Below, piece by piece: positions 33,430 to 44,459 of a stretch of DNA of 64,000 bases. This DNA comes from Achatina immaculata (Eukaryota; Mollusca; Gastropoda; Stylommatophora; Achatinidae): positions 20,576,630 through 20,640,629 of the forward strand of contig CM019701.1 of assembly GCA_009760885.1 (NCBI GenBank), given 5' to 3'. The notes beneath the pieces were generated by a model, which did not search any database, was not told where the DNA came from, and saw nothing but the letters and a program-made list of their open reading frames with translations. The translations under genes were made by a program, and so were the position numbers. The number at the start of each line of letters is the position of its first letter. The first letter of the stretch is position 1.

Positions 33430-34199
33430 GAAAATCTGACGATGTTCTCTTTGAGCATGGATATATAATTGATATAACTATTAATTGATCTCAAGAGGTA
33501 GAGTCACTGTATTCGAGCCATTCTCATATCTGCTCTCCTGCCCGTTTCAGTAATCAGTGTAAAGTGTGCGTACTGATTTTTCCTGCTGTGTGTTATTGTG
33601 GATTCTTTGCCTCCATCTGTGGTATTTGTATTTCTATTGGTGTGGTATTTTATTTTTACTTTACTGGCGTGAATTATTTGTTCAATCTTTTATTTCTTCT
33701 TGCCGCCGTCGTACTGAGTGGTGGAAGGGTGACTACACCATGCGTTCACACCTTACATATAAATAACAGGAACACGAAACAACAATCCTTTTTTTTTATA
33801 AAATCAAGATCATTGTATTTACAAAAATTCTGATCCACAAGGCAATGCGAATCAAAACGAATCCTATGCGCATGAAGTCCATATATTTTATATATTTCCA
33901 CACGCGTTATTGATTCATAAAAAAAGGTTCCTTGAATAATGTGAGTTCAGTCCTGATTACAAATGCACACAACTAAACTATACACCCGTCAGCCTCCATC
34001 TATCGAATGACCCTCCTCGTCCACGTCTGAACGATGACACCGTCGCTGGACTCCAGCGTGCTCAGCTTATGGAATCCTTTTAAACTTCTCTCCTTTGTCT
34101 TATATACCTGATCCGTGACTGACTCGAAGGCCTGGACATTTCCATTCAAAACGGGGTCACTCTGGCCATTGGGATTTCCAATCAAAACTGGGTCACTGC
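33430..34199. other. Intron 4 segment, unassigned
   Basis: No recognised gene. An open stretch at 34000-34185 (minus) has no known motif. Contains a T-rich run at 33789-33800. Confidence 0.35.
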
Positions 34200-34560
34200 T
34201 TGCTTATTTTTCCACTCCTTACACATCCACAGGAGTTTACTGTTTTCTTATTATGCTTCATTCCCAGTTCTCTCTCACTCCAACTCTTCATCCCTGCACA
34301 ATTTGTCCATAACAGCCTTCGAGATATCTGACTTGCTCCTCTTAGCAACTCTTGCGTGAGGGGGTCCTTCCAGCGAGCCAGTCGGCCTGCTCATTGCTTT
34401 GAATTTCTGTATGCCCAAAACAGAAGATCTAAGTGAGGCCTACAACCAGAGAGTTGGTCTACTCTTTGTGAAGAATGCACCTTTCGATTTTACGAAACAT
34501 GCTTTGAGAGTCTGTTACTTTGACTGTACAGTGTATATGCTATTTAAACAGCCAAGCGAT
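34200..34560 (-). pseudogene. RNase-H-type LINE relic
   Basis: Near 34430 the minus strand reads CFGHTEIQSNEQADRLAGRT (with small frame slips), the H...NE..D.LA ending of a LINE RNase H domain. Fragmentary. Confidence 0.5.
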
Positions 34561-34969
34561 TGCAGCAGTTCATGTTTCGATCCTCATCTTAATATTGCAT
34601 GTTGTGAATACACTCACTCTGTCTAAATCTGTTTGTGCAGTGAACTACTTTCCTGCCAGGGAGAAGGAATGTTTAAATGATTGTGCTGAAATTTTTTCGT
34701 ACTTCATTTATTGCAGGTTATTAAATAGGAAGAGGAAGTTTAGAAGATAATCCACAACACTGCGGAATTCTTGACAACAGTGTTTCAGCCATTAACAACA
34801 CTGTTCAAGAAAAAATAAAAAGTAATGGTTTATTTCTGGATAGATCTAGTGAATCTGGAAAAAAAAATTGTATCTACAGAGCAATCTGATGGCATTGTTC
34901 GCGTACAAAGCATTACGTATTACTGATTGATTTCAGTACTGTCATTTCAGTCATTTCGAGTAACAAATC

Positions 34970-35210
34970 ATCTCACAGCCATAGAATAACCTTCATCCTT
35001 GTTCTAGACCAAGACCAAGGTGTCACGGAAAACGAAAGAGCAGATCAACTGGCCGACTCCGTGGTGGTAGAGGAAAGGTAGGCAATGGTTTTAGCCGAGG
35101 GCATTAATGCTATGAAAAAAAAACTGACGAACAAAATACTTTATTGGCAACTGTGAATGAGCATTCTTGTCAAGAATGAGGCAACCAAAGGTGAAACTTG
35201 GTTGGTAAAA
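34970..35210 (+). pseudogene. Possible RNase H relic
   Basis: Plus-strand DQDQGVTENERADQLADSVV near 35010 resembles the NE-ADxLA end of RNase H. Short and isolated. Confidence 0.3.
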
Positions 35211-35405
35211 CATAAACGGCTCGTTAAAAAAGGACAGGTGTTATTAGTCACTGTACATTGGAGATACTGATCGGAAAACTCATGAGTGGTCCTTTTTAAC
35301 TAATTTATTCATTTATTACAATCTTGTTATTAACATGAGCTAAAGTGATTCCAGCATAGATGATAATACCTTCTGTTTTTGATAACTCCATTTACCATTA
35401 CTTAC

Positions 35406-35485
35406 TTGATAAGCAAAGACCGTGTTTCACACTTTTGAATTCTGCCAGAATTAAGATACTGCCTGTTGTGAGACACTGGATCTGC
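35406..35485 (-). CDS. Doublecortin-domain gene, exon 4 (inter-domain linker)
   Basis: Acceptor CCCTAACGTTTCAG|G and donor ATCAA|GTAAGT. It enters in phase 0 after exon 3 and leaves in phase 2. It encodes ADPVSHNRQYLNSGRIQKCE then TRSLLI, ending with the first hydrophobic strand of the second doublecortin domain; joined to exon 5 it reads SLLIK-VWSNGGD. The small size and phase fit leave little doubt once exons 3 and 5 are accepted. Confidence 0.85.
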
Positions 35486-35489
35486 CTGA

Positions 35490-36145
35490 AACGTTAGGGA
35501 AGACAAAGCAAGTTGGCTGAGCACAAGCTGAATTATGATAAACATACTTACTACCTCATGAGATAATTTTATTGTCGGAATGACAGTCATATCAGTAGCA
35601 CACTTTTATTGTTTGTGCTCAGTGAAATAATCACTTATTTTATCAAGAACGATTGGATCTGTATTTTCCCTAATTCACATGCATCAGCCTACTCATTTTA
35701 CTAGTCCAACTTATCCCACCTGCAGGTTCGAAATGCTCCTTCAGTCTCGGGTAGATGGTGCTGGAGTCTACCAAAAAATAATTTTATTTGCTTTACTTGG
35801 AAACTACAGTCCCGTCTATGTAATATACAGTACATTCGACAACTGTCTACGCTTACAAAAATAATATAAGTTGGTACTACCAAAAATGAAAATATCTACA
35901 ATGAAAATGTAACGTATAGACCGTTTCATGATAACAGGGCTATGAAAATACAGTAAAGAATGTAATAGAAAAAAAGTAAAAGAAAACATGAGATAGATAA
36001 TTTGGGCAAGCAAAAATTGAAAGAAATATGACTAACATAAAATAAAATGTAAAATAGTTCAATGATGAAGTGACTGATGAAGACTGAGGTAAAACACAAA
36101 AAAATAATTGAATGATCTCAGGAGGCAGCGTCATTTAAGGCAGGA
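35490..36145. other. Intron 3 (3' part), unassigned
   Basis: AT-rich, with short accidental open frames and no repeats recognised. Confidence 0.4.
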
Positions 36146-36600
36146 CATTCTTATATTTGCTCTGTTGTTCGGTCCATTAACCAGCATAATAACCAGTGTA
36201 AGTGTCTAATGAATGTTCCTCTCACGCCCTGACTGTAGGTTTGTCGCTCCCGTCTACAGACGGCGTTAATTATTCCCTCATCCTGCTTCATCACCAGTTC
36301 CTTCAGTCTCCAGACATGGGGGTATTCTCTCACTCTAGCTCTACATCCTTGCAAAATCTGTCAATAGCGAAGACGCCAGTCTTGTTTAGTCTCAGAACAC
36401 CAAGGGCGGAGGCCTTCCTAGGCAGTCGGTCAGCCTCATTACCAACAACTCCTTGTATGCCCACGACAGTAGATCCATGCGAGGCTTGCAGCATGGGACC
36501 CATTCCTCGCAAAGCTTGCAGGAAAAAAAACGCTGATCTACTTGGAAATCCAGGTCCCTCGAGTGGTATGCAAATAATGCATCACCACCAGAATGCTACA
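36146..36600 (-). pseudogene. RNase-H-type LINE relic
   Basis: The minus strand at 36480-36400 reads STVVGIQGVVGNEADRLPRK, the RNase H C-terminal motif with H replaced. This is followed by a post-RNase-H region (REYPHVWRLKELVMKQDEGI) at about 36320. Confidence 0.5.
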
Positions 36601-36904
36601 CATTCCAGAATGCCGTGTATGATGTCTCTCATCACGTTTTCATAGCTTAAGAGAAAAAAAAACTCATTTCTCAATCAATAGTCTGTAAAAACGAAAAAAA
36701 ACTGCTTTTGAAAGCATTGTTTGCTAATATGGTAGCAGGCGAATTCTACTAGACAAACAAGCAGACCATATCAAATGATAATAAATAAAGAATTATTAGA
36801 AGCACTGTCATATCTATTTATAAAAACGGGAACATTGGCCGAGGAATCCAACATAAGCAAGCGTTCATTAGATAGTTTTGTTTAATTTTACACGTTGTAT
36901 TTCT
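36601..36904. other. Unassigned intronic sequence
   Basis: AT-rich. Nothing recognised. Confidence 0.4.
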
Positions 36905-37232
36905 GCTTTTGGTTGGGGGTGAAGACGCCATCCGATTTGGCAAACAGCTACCTATAGTTGACTTGCTAGCGTCAAGGCTGGCGAACTATAGTTGACCAAG
37001 ACAATGTCCTACTTCTCTGTTGGTAACAGGCCCAGCCTGGTTAACGGGTCAGGGATAGCCACTGTCCCCATGGTGGTGGAGTCTGCTAAAGAAACATTGC
37101 ACATCCCCTGCCTTTTAGCTCCACTTCAGGACTGAAAAAATAGCTGCCATAACCCGCTCCCAGTCCGATATAATGTTGTATTTCAGCATCTTACCGACAT
37201 CAGTTTGTAGCTCAAGAGAGAAGAAGAAGAAG
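36905..37232 (+). repeat. Probable short retroposon with (GAA)n tail
   Basis: GC-richer island in an AT-rich intron, with no coding frame. It contains local duplications of 'ctatagttgac' (about 36952 and 36988) and ends in 'agaagaagaagaag', the same tail type as retroposon X. Single copy in this window, so the family identity is inferred. Confidence 0.35.
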
Positions 37233-38014
37233 TAGAGGAAGTTTCATCTAATTATATGTCAGAATATGTGCATATCGCTACAATAAATTGATCAAAGACA
37301 CTTTAATATGTGAACTGATGATTGGATGTTATTAATTTTTTATCTGTATATAATTTCGAGGGCATGCTTGAAAAGCAGCGTGTCCTATTTTTTTTTTTTT
37401 AACTTGGAAAAGTATACAATAAAATCATAAAATATGTTGTTGTTTTGTCAATCTCACAATCATTTCTCCACATAGTCCCACATGGAAATTCTCATACTTT
37501 TGCCAAAGCTACATTAGTTTTGTGGTACTGTCATGATACAGTAGCTGAGACCGACAGTTTGACTGCTGCCGTTACGACATTATCCGAACCAAAGTGACCT
37601 TGGAGATCAGAGGATGCAGAGATTCAGAAGATGCAGAGAGATATATGGAACACAACGCAACACAGTAAAACCAAGTCTCTGAATCGTTAGGTTGTTCTCT
37701 TTTTTATACATGGTCAAGGTTGCCAATTAATATTGTAAGTGGTGCTCCATATGCTGACTGTGGTCATAACTATTGTAAAACCTGTTCTAGTAGAATACAT
37801 TAAAACCTTTAGCCATAAACTCCGAATGCATCTCACGCCTTGATCATACTTGAAAGCATTAAAACTAAATTTACCTGCTGACGCTACATTTTATTGTGCT
37901 GGTGATCATTTTTGTACCAAAAGCTGTCAGCAAGATGATACTTGGCAATATTCCAAAACATTTAACATTTAGCTGCTTCTCCTGTATAGAAAGTGTATTG
38001 ATATGCTCTTGTCT
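37233..38014. other. Unassigned intronic sequence
   Basis: AT-rich with a T12 run near 37390. Nothing recognised. Confidence 0.4.
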
Positions 38015-38127
38015 TTTGAAGTCTTTATGATCTCTGCTTCCTGCTCCAGTCCATCTCATTTCACATAAACCAAGGATATTAATTTCCATTAAAAAAAATT
38101 CTTGTTCGATGCTTTCCAGTTTTCCAA
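38015..38127 (-). pseudogene. LINE family F copy 2, inverted 5' segment
   Basis: On the minus strand this encodes EINILGLCEMRWTGAGSRDH, the early endonuclease of family F. It points away from the rest of the element. The last 17 bp overlap (as an inverted repeat) the start of the direct segment, at 38015-38031 and 38129-38145. Confidence 0.75.
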
Positions 38128-40372
38128 GCTCATAAAGACTTCAAAACAATATATTCCGGGGGAAATCAATGTAGAAATGGAGTTGGCACAATATTGGATA
38201 AGAAGACAGGAAGAACTGTGAACGGTTTATAGTGCATATCGGACAGAGTTTTAATGGTTAAATTACAGGGCCACCCAATAGACACAAATCTCATTCAAGT
38301 ATACGCACCAACTTCAGAAAGCTCTGATAAAAGAATTTTACAGCAATCTGGACGTGGCAGTGAAACAGTGCAGACCATGCGAAGTAAACTTTGTGCCGAG
38401 TGATATAAACGCAAAAGTAGCGACTGAACAAGACAATGATGCTACTGGCAAATATGGACTAGTTACCAGAAATACAAGAGGAGAGATGTTGATTGAGTGA
38501 ACAGAAAAGAATAAAATGATAATAGGAAATACTTGGTTTCAACAACACCCAAGGCGACTATGGACATGGTAAAAGCCCAAATAATAACATACGTAAACAG
38601 ATAGATTATATTATGTTCATATTATATTATGTAACAGAAGATTCAGGAACTCACTAATATAAGAGAAAACAAGACCAAGCGCAGACTGCAACAATGACCA
38701 CATCCCAGTTGTAGGAAAAGTAAGAATCAGGCTAAACAGGTTAAAGGTAGCAGCTAAAAACAAAGAACTAGATAGAGTTGTTACGGAAGGATAAGGCAAT
38801 ACAACAACAATATAGAACCACAGTACATAATAGGTATAATGCTATGGAGAAGATTGAAACGACTGATGAACAATGGAATATGCTTAAAGACTCTATTCAG
38901 CAAACATCTATCGAAATCCTACCTTCAAATAAACGACATGCTAAACAAGGGTGGATGACAGAAGAAATTTTCCAACTAATGGATCGGAGAAGAAGTCTTA
39001 AAAGATCGATATGACAAAATAATTAAAGAAATAAGACAAAAATGTAATGAAGCTAAAGAAGAGTGGCTAAATAAGAAATACAATGAAATAGAGACACACC
39101 GTCATGGAAACACGAGAGATATGTACAAACAAATAAAGAAGTTCACAAACAAAAGGTCATACCACAAGACTGGTTGGCTAAAGTCAAAGGAGGGGCATTA
39201 GGACAGAGTTGAAATGATGGTGCGAGTAGATTAGAAAACTCTATGAGAACAATAAACGCGAAATAGATATACGAAATAATAATGAAGGGCCTCCCATATT
39301 AAAAGCAGAAGTGGAAGAAGCCATTAAACACATGAAGAACAAAAAAGCACCAGGACCAGATAAAATCACCAACGAAGAATTGGAAGCATTAGGAAAGCTT
39401 GGCATAGAAATAATTACACGATTGCCGATGGCATCTATAACAGTAGCTATGTCCCATCAGACCTTTTGCAATCAGTTTTCATTGCCCTACCAAAGAAACA
39501 AGGTGCAGTTGAGTGTGAAGACCATCGAACCATTAGTCTTATGAGCCATATTGCCAAAATCCTACTTCGTATTGTCATGAGAAGAGTCAGGGGCAACATA
39601 AAACCAGAAATCGCTGAAGAACAGTGTGGCTTCGTCGAAAGAAAACGCACAATAATGTCATATATATTGAGAACATTGATTGAAAGATCAATAGAAGTAA
39701 GGAAGGACCTATACTTATGCTTCATAGACTACTGTAAATCATTCGATGAGACACACACACAGAAATTATAAGAATGCTGGAAGACATCAACATAGATGGG
39801 AAAGATCAGAAACTCATCAAAAACATATACTGGCAGCAATCAGCAGCAATGAAGATTGAGAATCAAATAGGAGCATTCCAAGACATAAAATTGGGAGTGA
39901 GACAAGAGTATGTTCTATCTCCTGATCTCTTCTCCTTGTACAGCGAAAACATAATGAGAAATATAGAGAGCTTGCCAGGAATATCAGTTGGCGGTACAAC
40001 CTTAACAACTTAAGATATGCAGACGACAGTCCTGATTGCTAAAAGTGAAGAGGAGCTACATGCTCTTCTGGACATCATGGTTCGTGAAAGTAAAAGTAAA
40101 GGTCTCAGCCTGAATAAAAAGAAGACTGAAGTCATCTCAAAGAAAAGAATACTACCAAAATGTAGTATTACCATTACTGAAACAAGCTGATAGATTCAAG
40201 TACTTATGAACAATTATAACAGCTGATGGGAAATGTCACAACGAAATAAAAAGCAGACGTGCTATGGCCAAGTCAGCATTCCAGAAAATGAGACATATCT
40301 TGCGCAACAGATCCATACCAATGAAAACAAGATACCGAGTACTTAAATGTTACATTGAGCTACCGTTGACAA
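38128..40372 (+). pseudogene. LINE family F, copy 2 (direct part)
   Basis: Continues from the endonuclease motif HKDFKTIYSGG, through IQVYAPTSESSD and NTWFQQHPRRLWTW, to the linker (QGWMTEEIFQLMDRRRSLKR, 38940), RT entry KKAPGPDKITNEELEALGKL, RT blocks EEQCGFVERK, DLYLCFIDYCKSFDET, LGVRQEYVLSPDLFSLYSEN, an active site ADDS region near 40025, and a C-terminal piece. Multiple frameshifts, including one just after the catalytic FD motif. It stops without the family 3' end at about 40372, so it is also 3' truncated. Confidence 0.8.
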
Positions 40373-41107
40373 AGTAAAATTTTTATCTATTTCATCTCAG
40401 GATTAAATAAAGAATGACACCGGTCATGAGCAGATCTTTCAGAACTCAAGATTTCTTATTACTGTCTGTATTCGATCGCAAGAAGTTTATCTACACTCTG
40501 TAGTTGTGGCATTTTGTACATATATATCTTAGTTTTACTAGTGCGATTTTGTATGCAAGTTCTTTCTGAAAAATATGATTCTGCTTAACGAGCACGCAGT
40601 CAAATTAACATTTTCCACGCCGTGATTGTTATATCAGTTGAGATCGTCTCTTTTCAGACACATGAAGTTAACTTTAAAGAACACTACTGTCTATACAGAA
40701 TTCTATTCTCTATATGCATCTGTTAATTTGTCAGTAAATGTCAGTTGAAGTTAAACATTCTCTGCTGGCAAAATGTCTCCTACCCATGCTATTTTTTGCT
40801 ACTGATATGTTCTCGTTTTGCCGTTTACCGATACATCATGACAGTATCATGGCCTTGACCCCAAAAGAGAGCTGTTCACACCCCTATGATGGTCATTTCA
40901 CGAAGAAAGGGATTTTCAAATTGTGGAGCATGATGAGAGAGTGAGAGAGTGGAGAACGAGATGGCCGGTTGACGTTTTTTTTATTTTTTTGCTAATAGTG
41001 AAGAGGAAGTGTTCTTGTTTGTGAATTAATTTTGACTTGGGTTGGTCTAAAGAAAAATGAATCTTGTGTCTGACAGCTGTGTGTGACCTTATTTCCTTGA
41101 GAAGATA
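40373..41107. other. Unassigned intronic sequence
   Basis: No gene or repeat recognised. Ends at the TA target of the mariner (41106-41107). Confidence 0.4.
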
Positions 41108-42427
41108 CAAGGTCCGACAATTAGGTAATGAGACTAATTACATAAAAAATAAAATAAACAACAGTTGAAGATATAAAACTGTATTTTATTCAAAGTAAGC
41201 CCCTTGTGCATTGATACAGCGAGTGGCACGATCTAACAAACACTGGAACGACCTCTGCAGTTCTTCTATTCCTATGGCTCTTAAACTCGATGTTACGGCC
41301 CTTTGGATGTCATCAGTATCGTCAAAGAAGCGTCCTTTCAATGGTAATTTTAATTTTGGGCATAGAAGATAATCGCAGGGAGACAAATCTTGGGAATAGG
41401 GTGGATGACACTTAAGAACACACACTTGTTTTTTGGGCCAAAAAATCCTGCACAACCACCGCCCGGTGAGCCGGTGCATTATCATGAAGAAGGAAAAAAC
41501 TTCCAGGTGTTGAATACTCGGGTCGGACTCGGAGGATCCTTTTCAGTAGGCGCTTCAGAATACTTAAATAAACTTTGGCAGTGGCATTCTGTCCCTATGG
41601 CTTAAATTCTGTGTGAATAACTCCTTTGCTGTCGTAGAAGCACACCAACATTGTCTTCACTTTCGACTTTTGAAGACAATTTTTTTTCCTTTTTTACTTT
41701 TGGTGATGATGGTGACTTCCACTGAGCATTTTGGCATTTAATTGTGGGACCATAGTGGAATATCCATGTTTCATCCTCTGTAACTATCAAATTTAATTTT
41801 ATTTCTGCGACACGTTTTGATGATGTCTTTTGCGTACTCAACACTCCGATGTTTTTGGTCATCAGACAGTGAATATGGTACAAACCGGCAAGCAATTTTT
41901 TTCTTGCCAAAATCTTGCACTAAAATTCTACGAATGGTCTCTCGGTTAACACCAAATTCATCTGCCATCATCCTCACAGTCAAACAACGATCTTTTTGTA
42001 TCAGTTCTCTGACTTTTGCAATGAGTTCCTTGTTACGAACAGAAATTGGGCGTCCATGTCTAGTTGCATTTGTAGTCGTTTCCACACCACTTTTGAATCG
42101 TGAATACCACCTGAATATCCGTGCACGAGATAAAAAACTATCCCTATAATCTTGTCGCATCAGTTCAACTGTCTCAGTGGCACTTTTTCCGAGTTTTAAA
42201 CAGAATTTAATGTTAGCTTTTTGCTCCATGCTGATTATGTAACAATGCACCTCTGACTAGGTTAACAGAATGGCAGCTTGTTTGTCGTCTGCTTATCGGG
42301 CAGCGATGAAAAGTTGCCAGGTCATAGATGAAGATTGCCTCTTTGGATTCCATGCTTTGCTTCATAGATGGCATTTTTGTCTTGGGCATAATAAAAATCA
42401 GTCTCATTACTTAATTGTCGGACCTTG
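41108..42427 (-). mobile_element. Mariner element 1 (full length, 1320 bp)
   Basis: Terminal inverted repeats of about 28 bp (CAAGGTCCGACAATTAGGTA on the left; the right end reads ...AATTGTCGGACCTTG) flanked by the TA duplication at 41106-41107 and 42428-42429. The length is canonical for mariners. Confidence 0.95.
41186..42229 (-). pseudogene. Mariner transposase (frameshifted)
   Basis: Starts MEQKANIKFCLKLGKSATET at 42229, with two helix-turn-helix regions (GRPISVRNKELI, VRMMADEFGVNRETIRRILV). The first catalytic region TEDETWIFHYG is in another frame (about 41780). HDNAPAH near 41475 and HPPYSQDLSPCDYLL near 41400 provide the second and third acidic positions. At least two frame changes (about 41800 and 41430) make it inactive. 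In active relatives this cut-and-paste enzyme uses TA targets. Confidence 0.9.
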
Positions 42428-42429
42428 TA

Positions 42430-43189
42430 CATCTAGGAATTTAACTGTGTTAAAGTTTCGTTTCTGCTGAGTGTCAGTTCTATAATTTTTTGTTCCTGTT
42501 GTCTGTTTGACAAGGGGAGGTGGGAATAAAACAGTTCAAGTCCTACTTTCTTCCCCTCAGACACACAAAATAACCTTGGAGCCAGTGGCATAACTAGACA
42601 GCATGAGGCCTGCGTGAGAGTTCTATATTTGGACCCCCCCCCCACACACACACATTTTGACTTATTATATCGTATTTTAAAATATATAAATATGGTCATG
42701 ACCTCATTGCAGAAGGCGAACTCTTATGTTATTTTTTACAATGGTGAGCAGACAGCATACAATAAGGGCCATATTTTTGCATGTACATTCAACAGAAACA
42801 AGATGCAAAAATAAAAACATGTACAGCCTGTTCCGCTATAGCAGGACATCTCCGTTCCAGAGAAGAAAAAAACTCCTATTATGCAAATTTATACTACAAA
42901 AGAAAGTCTTATGAGAAAAAAATGGAGTTGGAAATAACACAAACTTTGTAAGTAAAGGAAAAAAATACACAGACATTAAGCAAAGCTACAGCAGTATTTT
43001 CAGTCGTTTAATAAATAATAATAAATATTATTAGTTTAATAAATAGCCTAATTGTACGATAAATATAGCGCACTGTCTGTTTAAAAAAAAAGCTTGAAGC
43101 TTGCTTGTGAAATTGTATGTAGTAAGGGTGTTGCTGAAAATTACTGTAAAAGAGGAAGAGGATTGCTATTTTGACGTAACATCAGACAC
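42430..43189. other. Unassigned intronic sequence
   Basis: Contains a C10(AC)6 simple repeat at 42635-42655. Otherwise nothing recognised. Confidence 0.4.
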
Positions 43190-43625
43190 GGATGGTTGAG
43201 CTTCGTTATCCTCTGTGTGCTTTTTCTAGTGGTTTCAAAGTTAAAGCTTCACAATTCAGAATCCGGCTTCACTGGATTCGTGACAATTCCATATATGCTA
43301 GAGCCGCATTGAGCAGCATCCATCCAAGAATGTTTGCTAGTAGTTCCCATCAAATGTTGGTTCTTTACAATACGTTTTATGCCACACAGTTCAGATTTCC
43401 TACCACTACTTTTAATTTATCCTAGCTCCAGCAATCGCTCCACAGTTACATTGTTCTTTCATTCCTGCTCTTCATTTTCCCGCAGTCTTTCCAATACGGC
43501 TCTAGAAATGTCGCCCTTGTCCATTCTCAGCCTGCCATTTATTTTAGTCTGTCCAGCAAGTTCATCTGCCACTTCATTGCCACGTACATCCGCATGCCCA
43601 GGACAGTAGGCTCCTCACGGCTGAC
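43190..43625 (-). pseudogene. RNase-H-type LINE relic
   Basis: The minus strand from 43620 reads AYCPGHADVRGNEVADELAG then QTKINGRLRMDKGDISRAVL, the clear RNase H C-terminus of an I/R1-like element, followed by a short C-terminal tail with stops. Confidence 0.65.
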
Positions 43626-44404
43626 TGGTATATATGTATCGTTCACTGTATGAACATATGAACCACAGTTTAGTAGAAATACAGTTACTAGTGCAATTCA
43701 TGGACGACCAGTTAAGGGCGAAACTGCTAAGAGGGAAACAAGAAAAGTTGGCACAGGCAGTAAACATTGCTGTGTGAGAATAAGATATTTGTATAAAAGT
43801 TGAACTTGTGAGATGGGGGCGGGGAGGGCGTTCAGAGTCGTCCCTACAAGTTATAAAACTCACACTACGACAAAAAGAAATCATAAACTGATTTCCCAGC
43901 CCCCAGCACATGTTTCTAAGCTATGGAAGAATGAAGCCAAGAACTGAAGGTTTGACAGATCCTATTCAGCACACAAGACATCCGTAAGTGGGGAGACCTT
44001 AAAAAAAACCCAAACTCGTGGTAACCGAGGTGACTCGTGATCAAAAGCAATGGAGATCAAAATGTAACATCCCAACCTGAGAGAAGGATGAAGGAGATAG
44101 CGTAAAATAAAATCTTACAAATGTAAGCGATGCAAACAACCAGTGTATCATTAGTAATCAGATGAGCTAGTTAATTACACAACGTATAATTAGAAATTAT
44201 AAAATAAAAGATACATTTAACATCTACTTAACATTCATTCTTTCTGATGGAATATATGAATGGATCAAAAAGTTAATTGATTTAAGTATAGAAAACATAT
44301 ACTGCAAAATTCAGACACTGTCTTATTCCATAATTAACTGACTCTTTAACCAGACACAAATGCATACAACAGTTGCCAACCAGTCGGATAAAAATTATAC
44401 TCAC
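43626..44404. other. Intron 3 (5' part), unassigned
   Basis: No features recognised between the LINE relic and exon 3. Confidence 0.4.
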
Positions 44405-44459
44405 ATTGTAATTGAAAGGCGTTGATCTCTTTACCTCGTGGGACATGATTTTGTCGTAC
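44405..44459 (-). CDS. Doublecortin-domain gene, exon 3 (55 bp micro-exon)
   Basis: Acceptor TTTCTCTGTTCCAG|G and donor AAT|GTGAGT. It supplies the G that completes exon 2's CA (Gln) and encodes YDKIMSHEVKRSTPFNYN, ending in phase 0. It lies between the two doublecortin domains and has no domain signature of its own. The evidence is the two good splice sites and exact phase agreement on both sides. A short exon is easily missed by gene finders. Confidence 0.75.
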
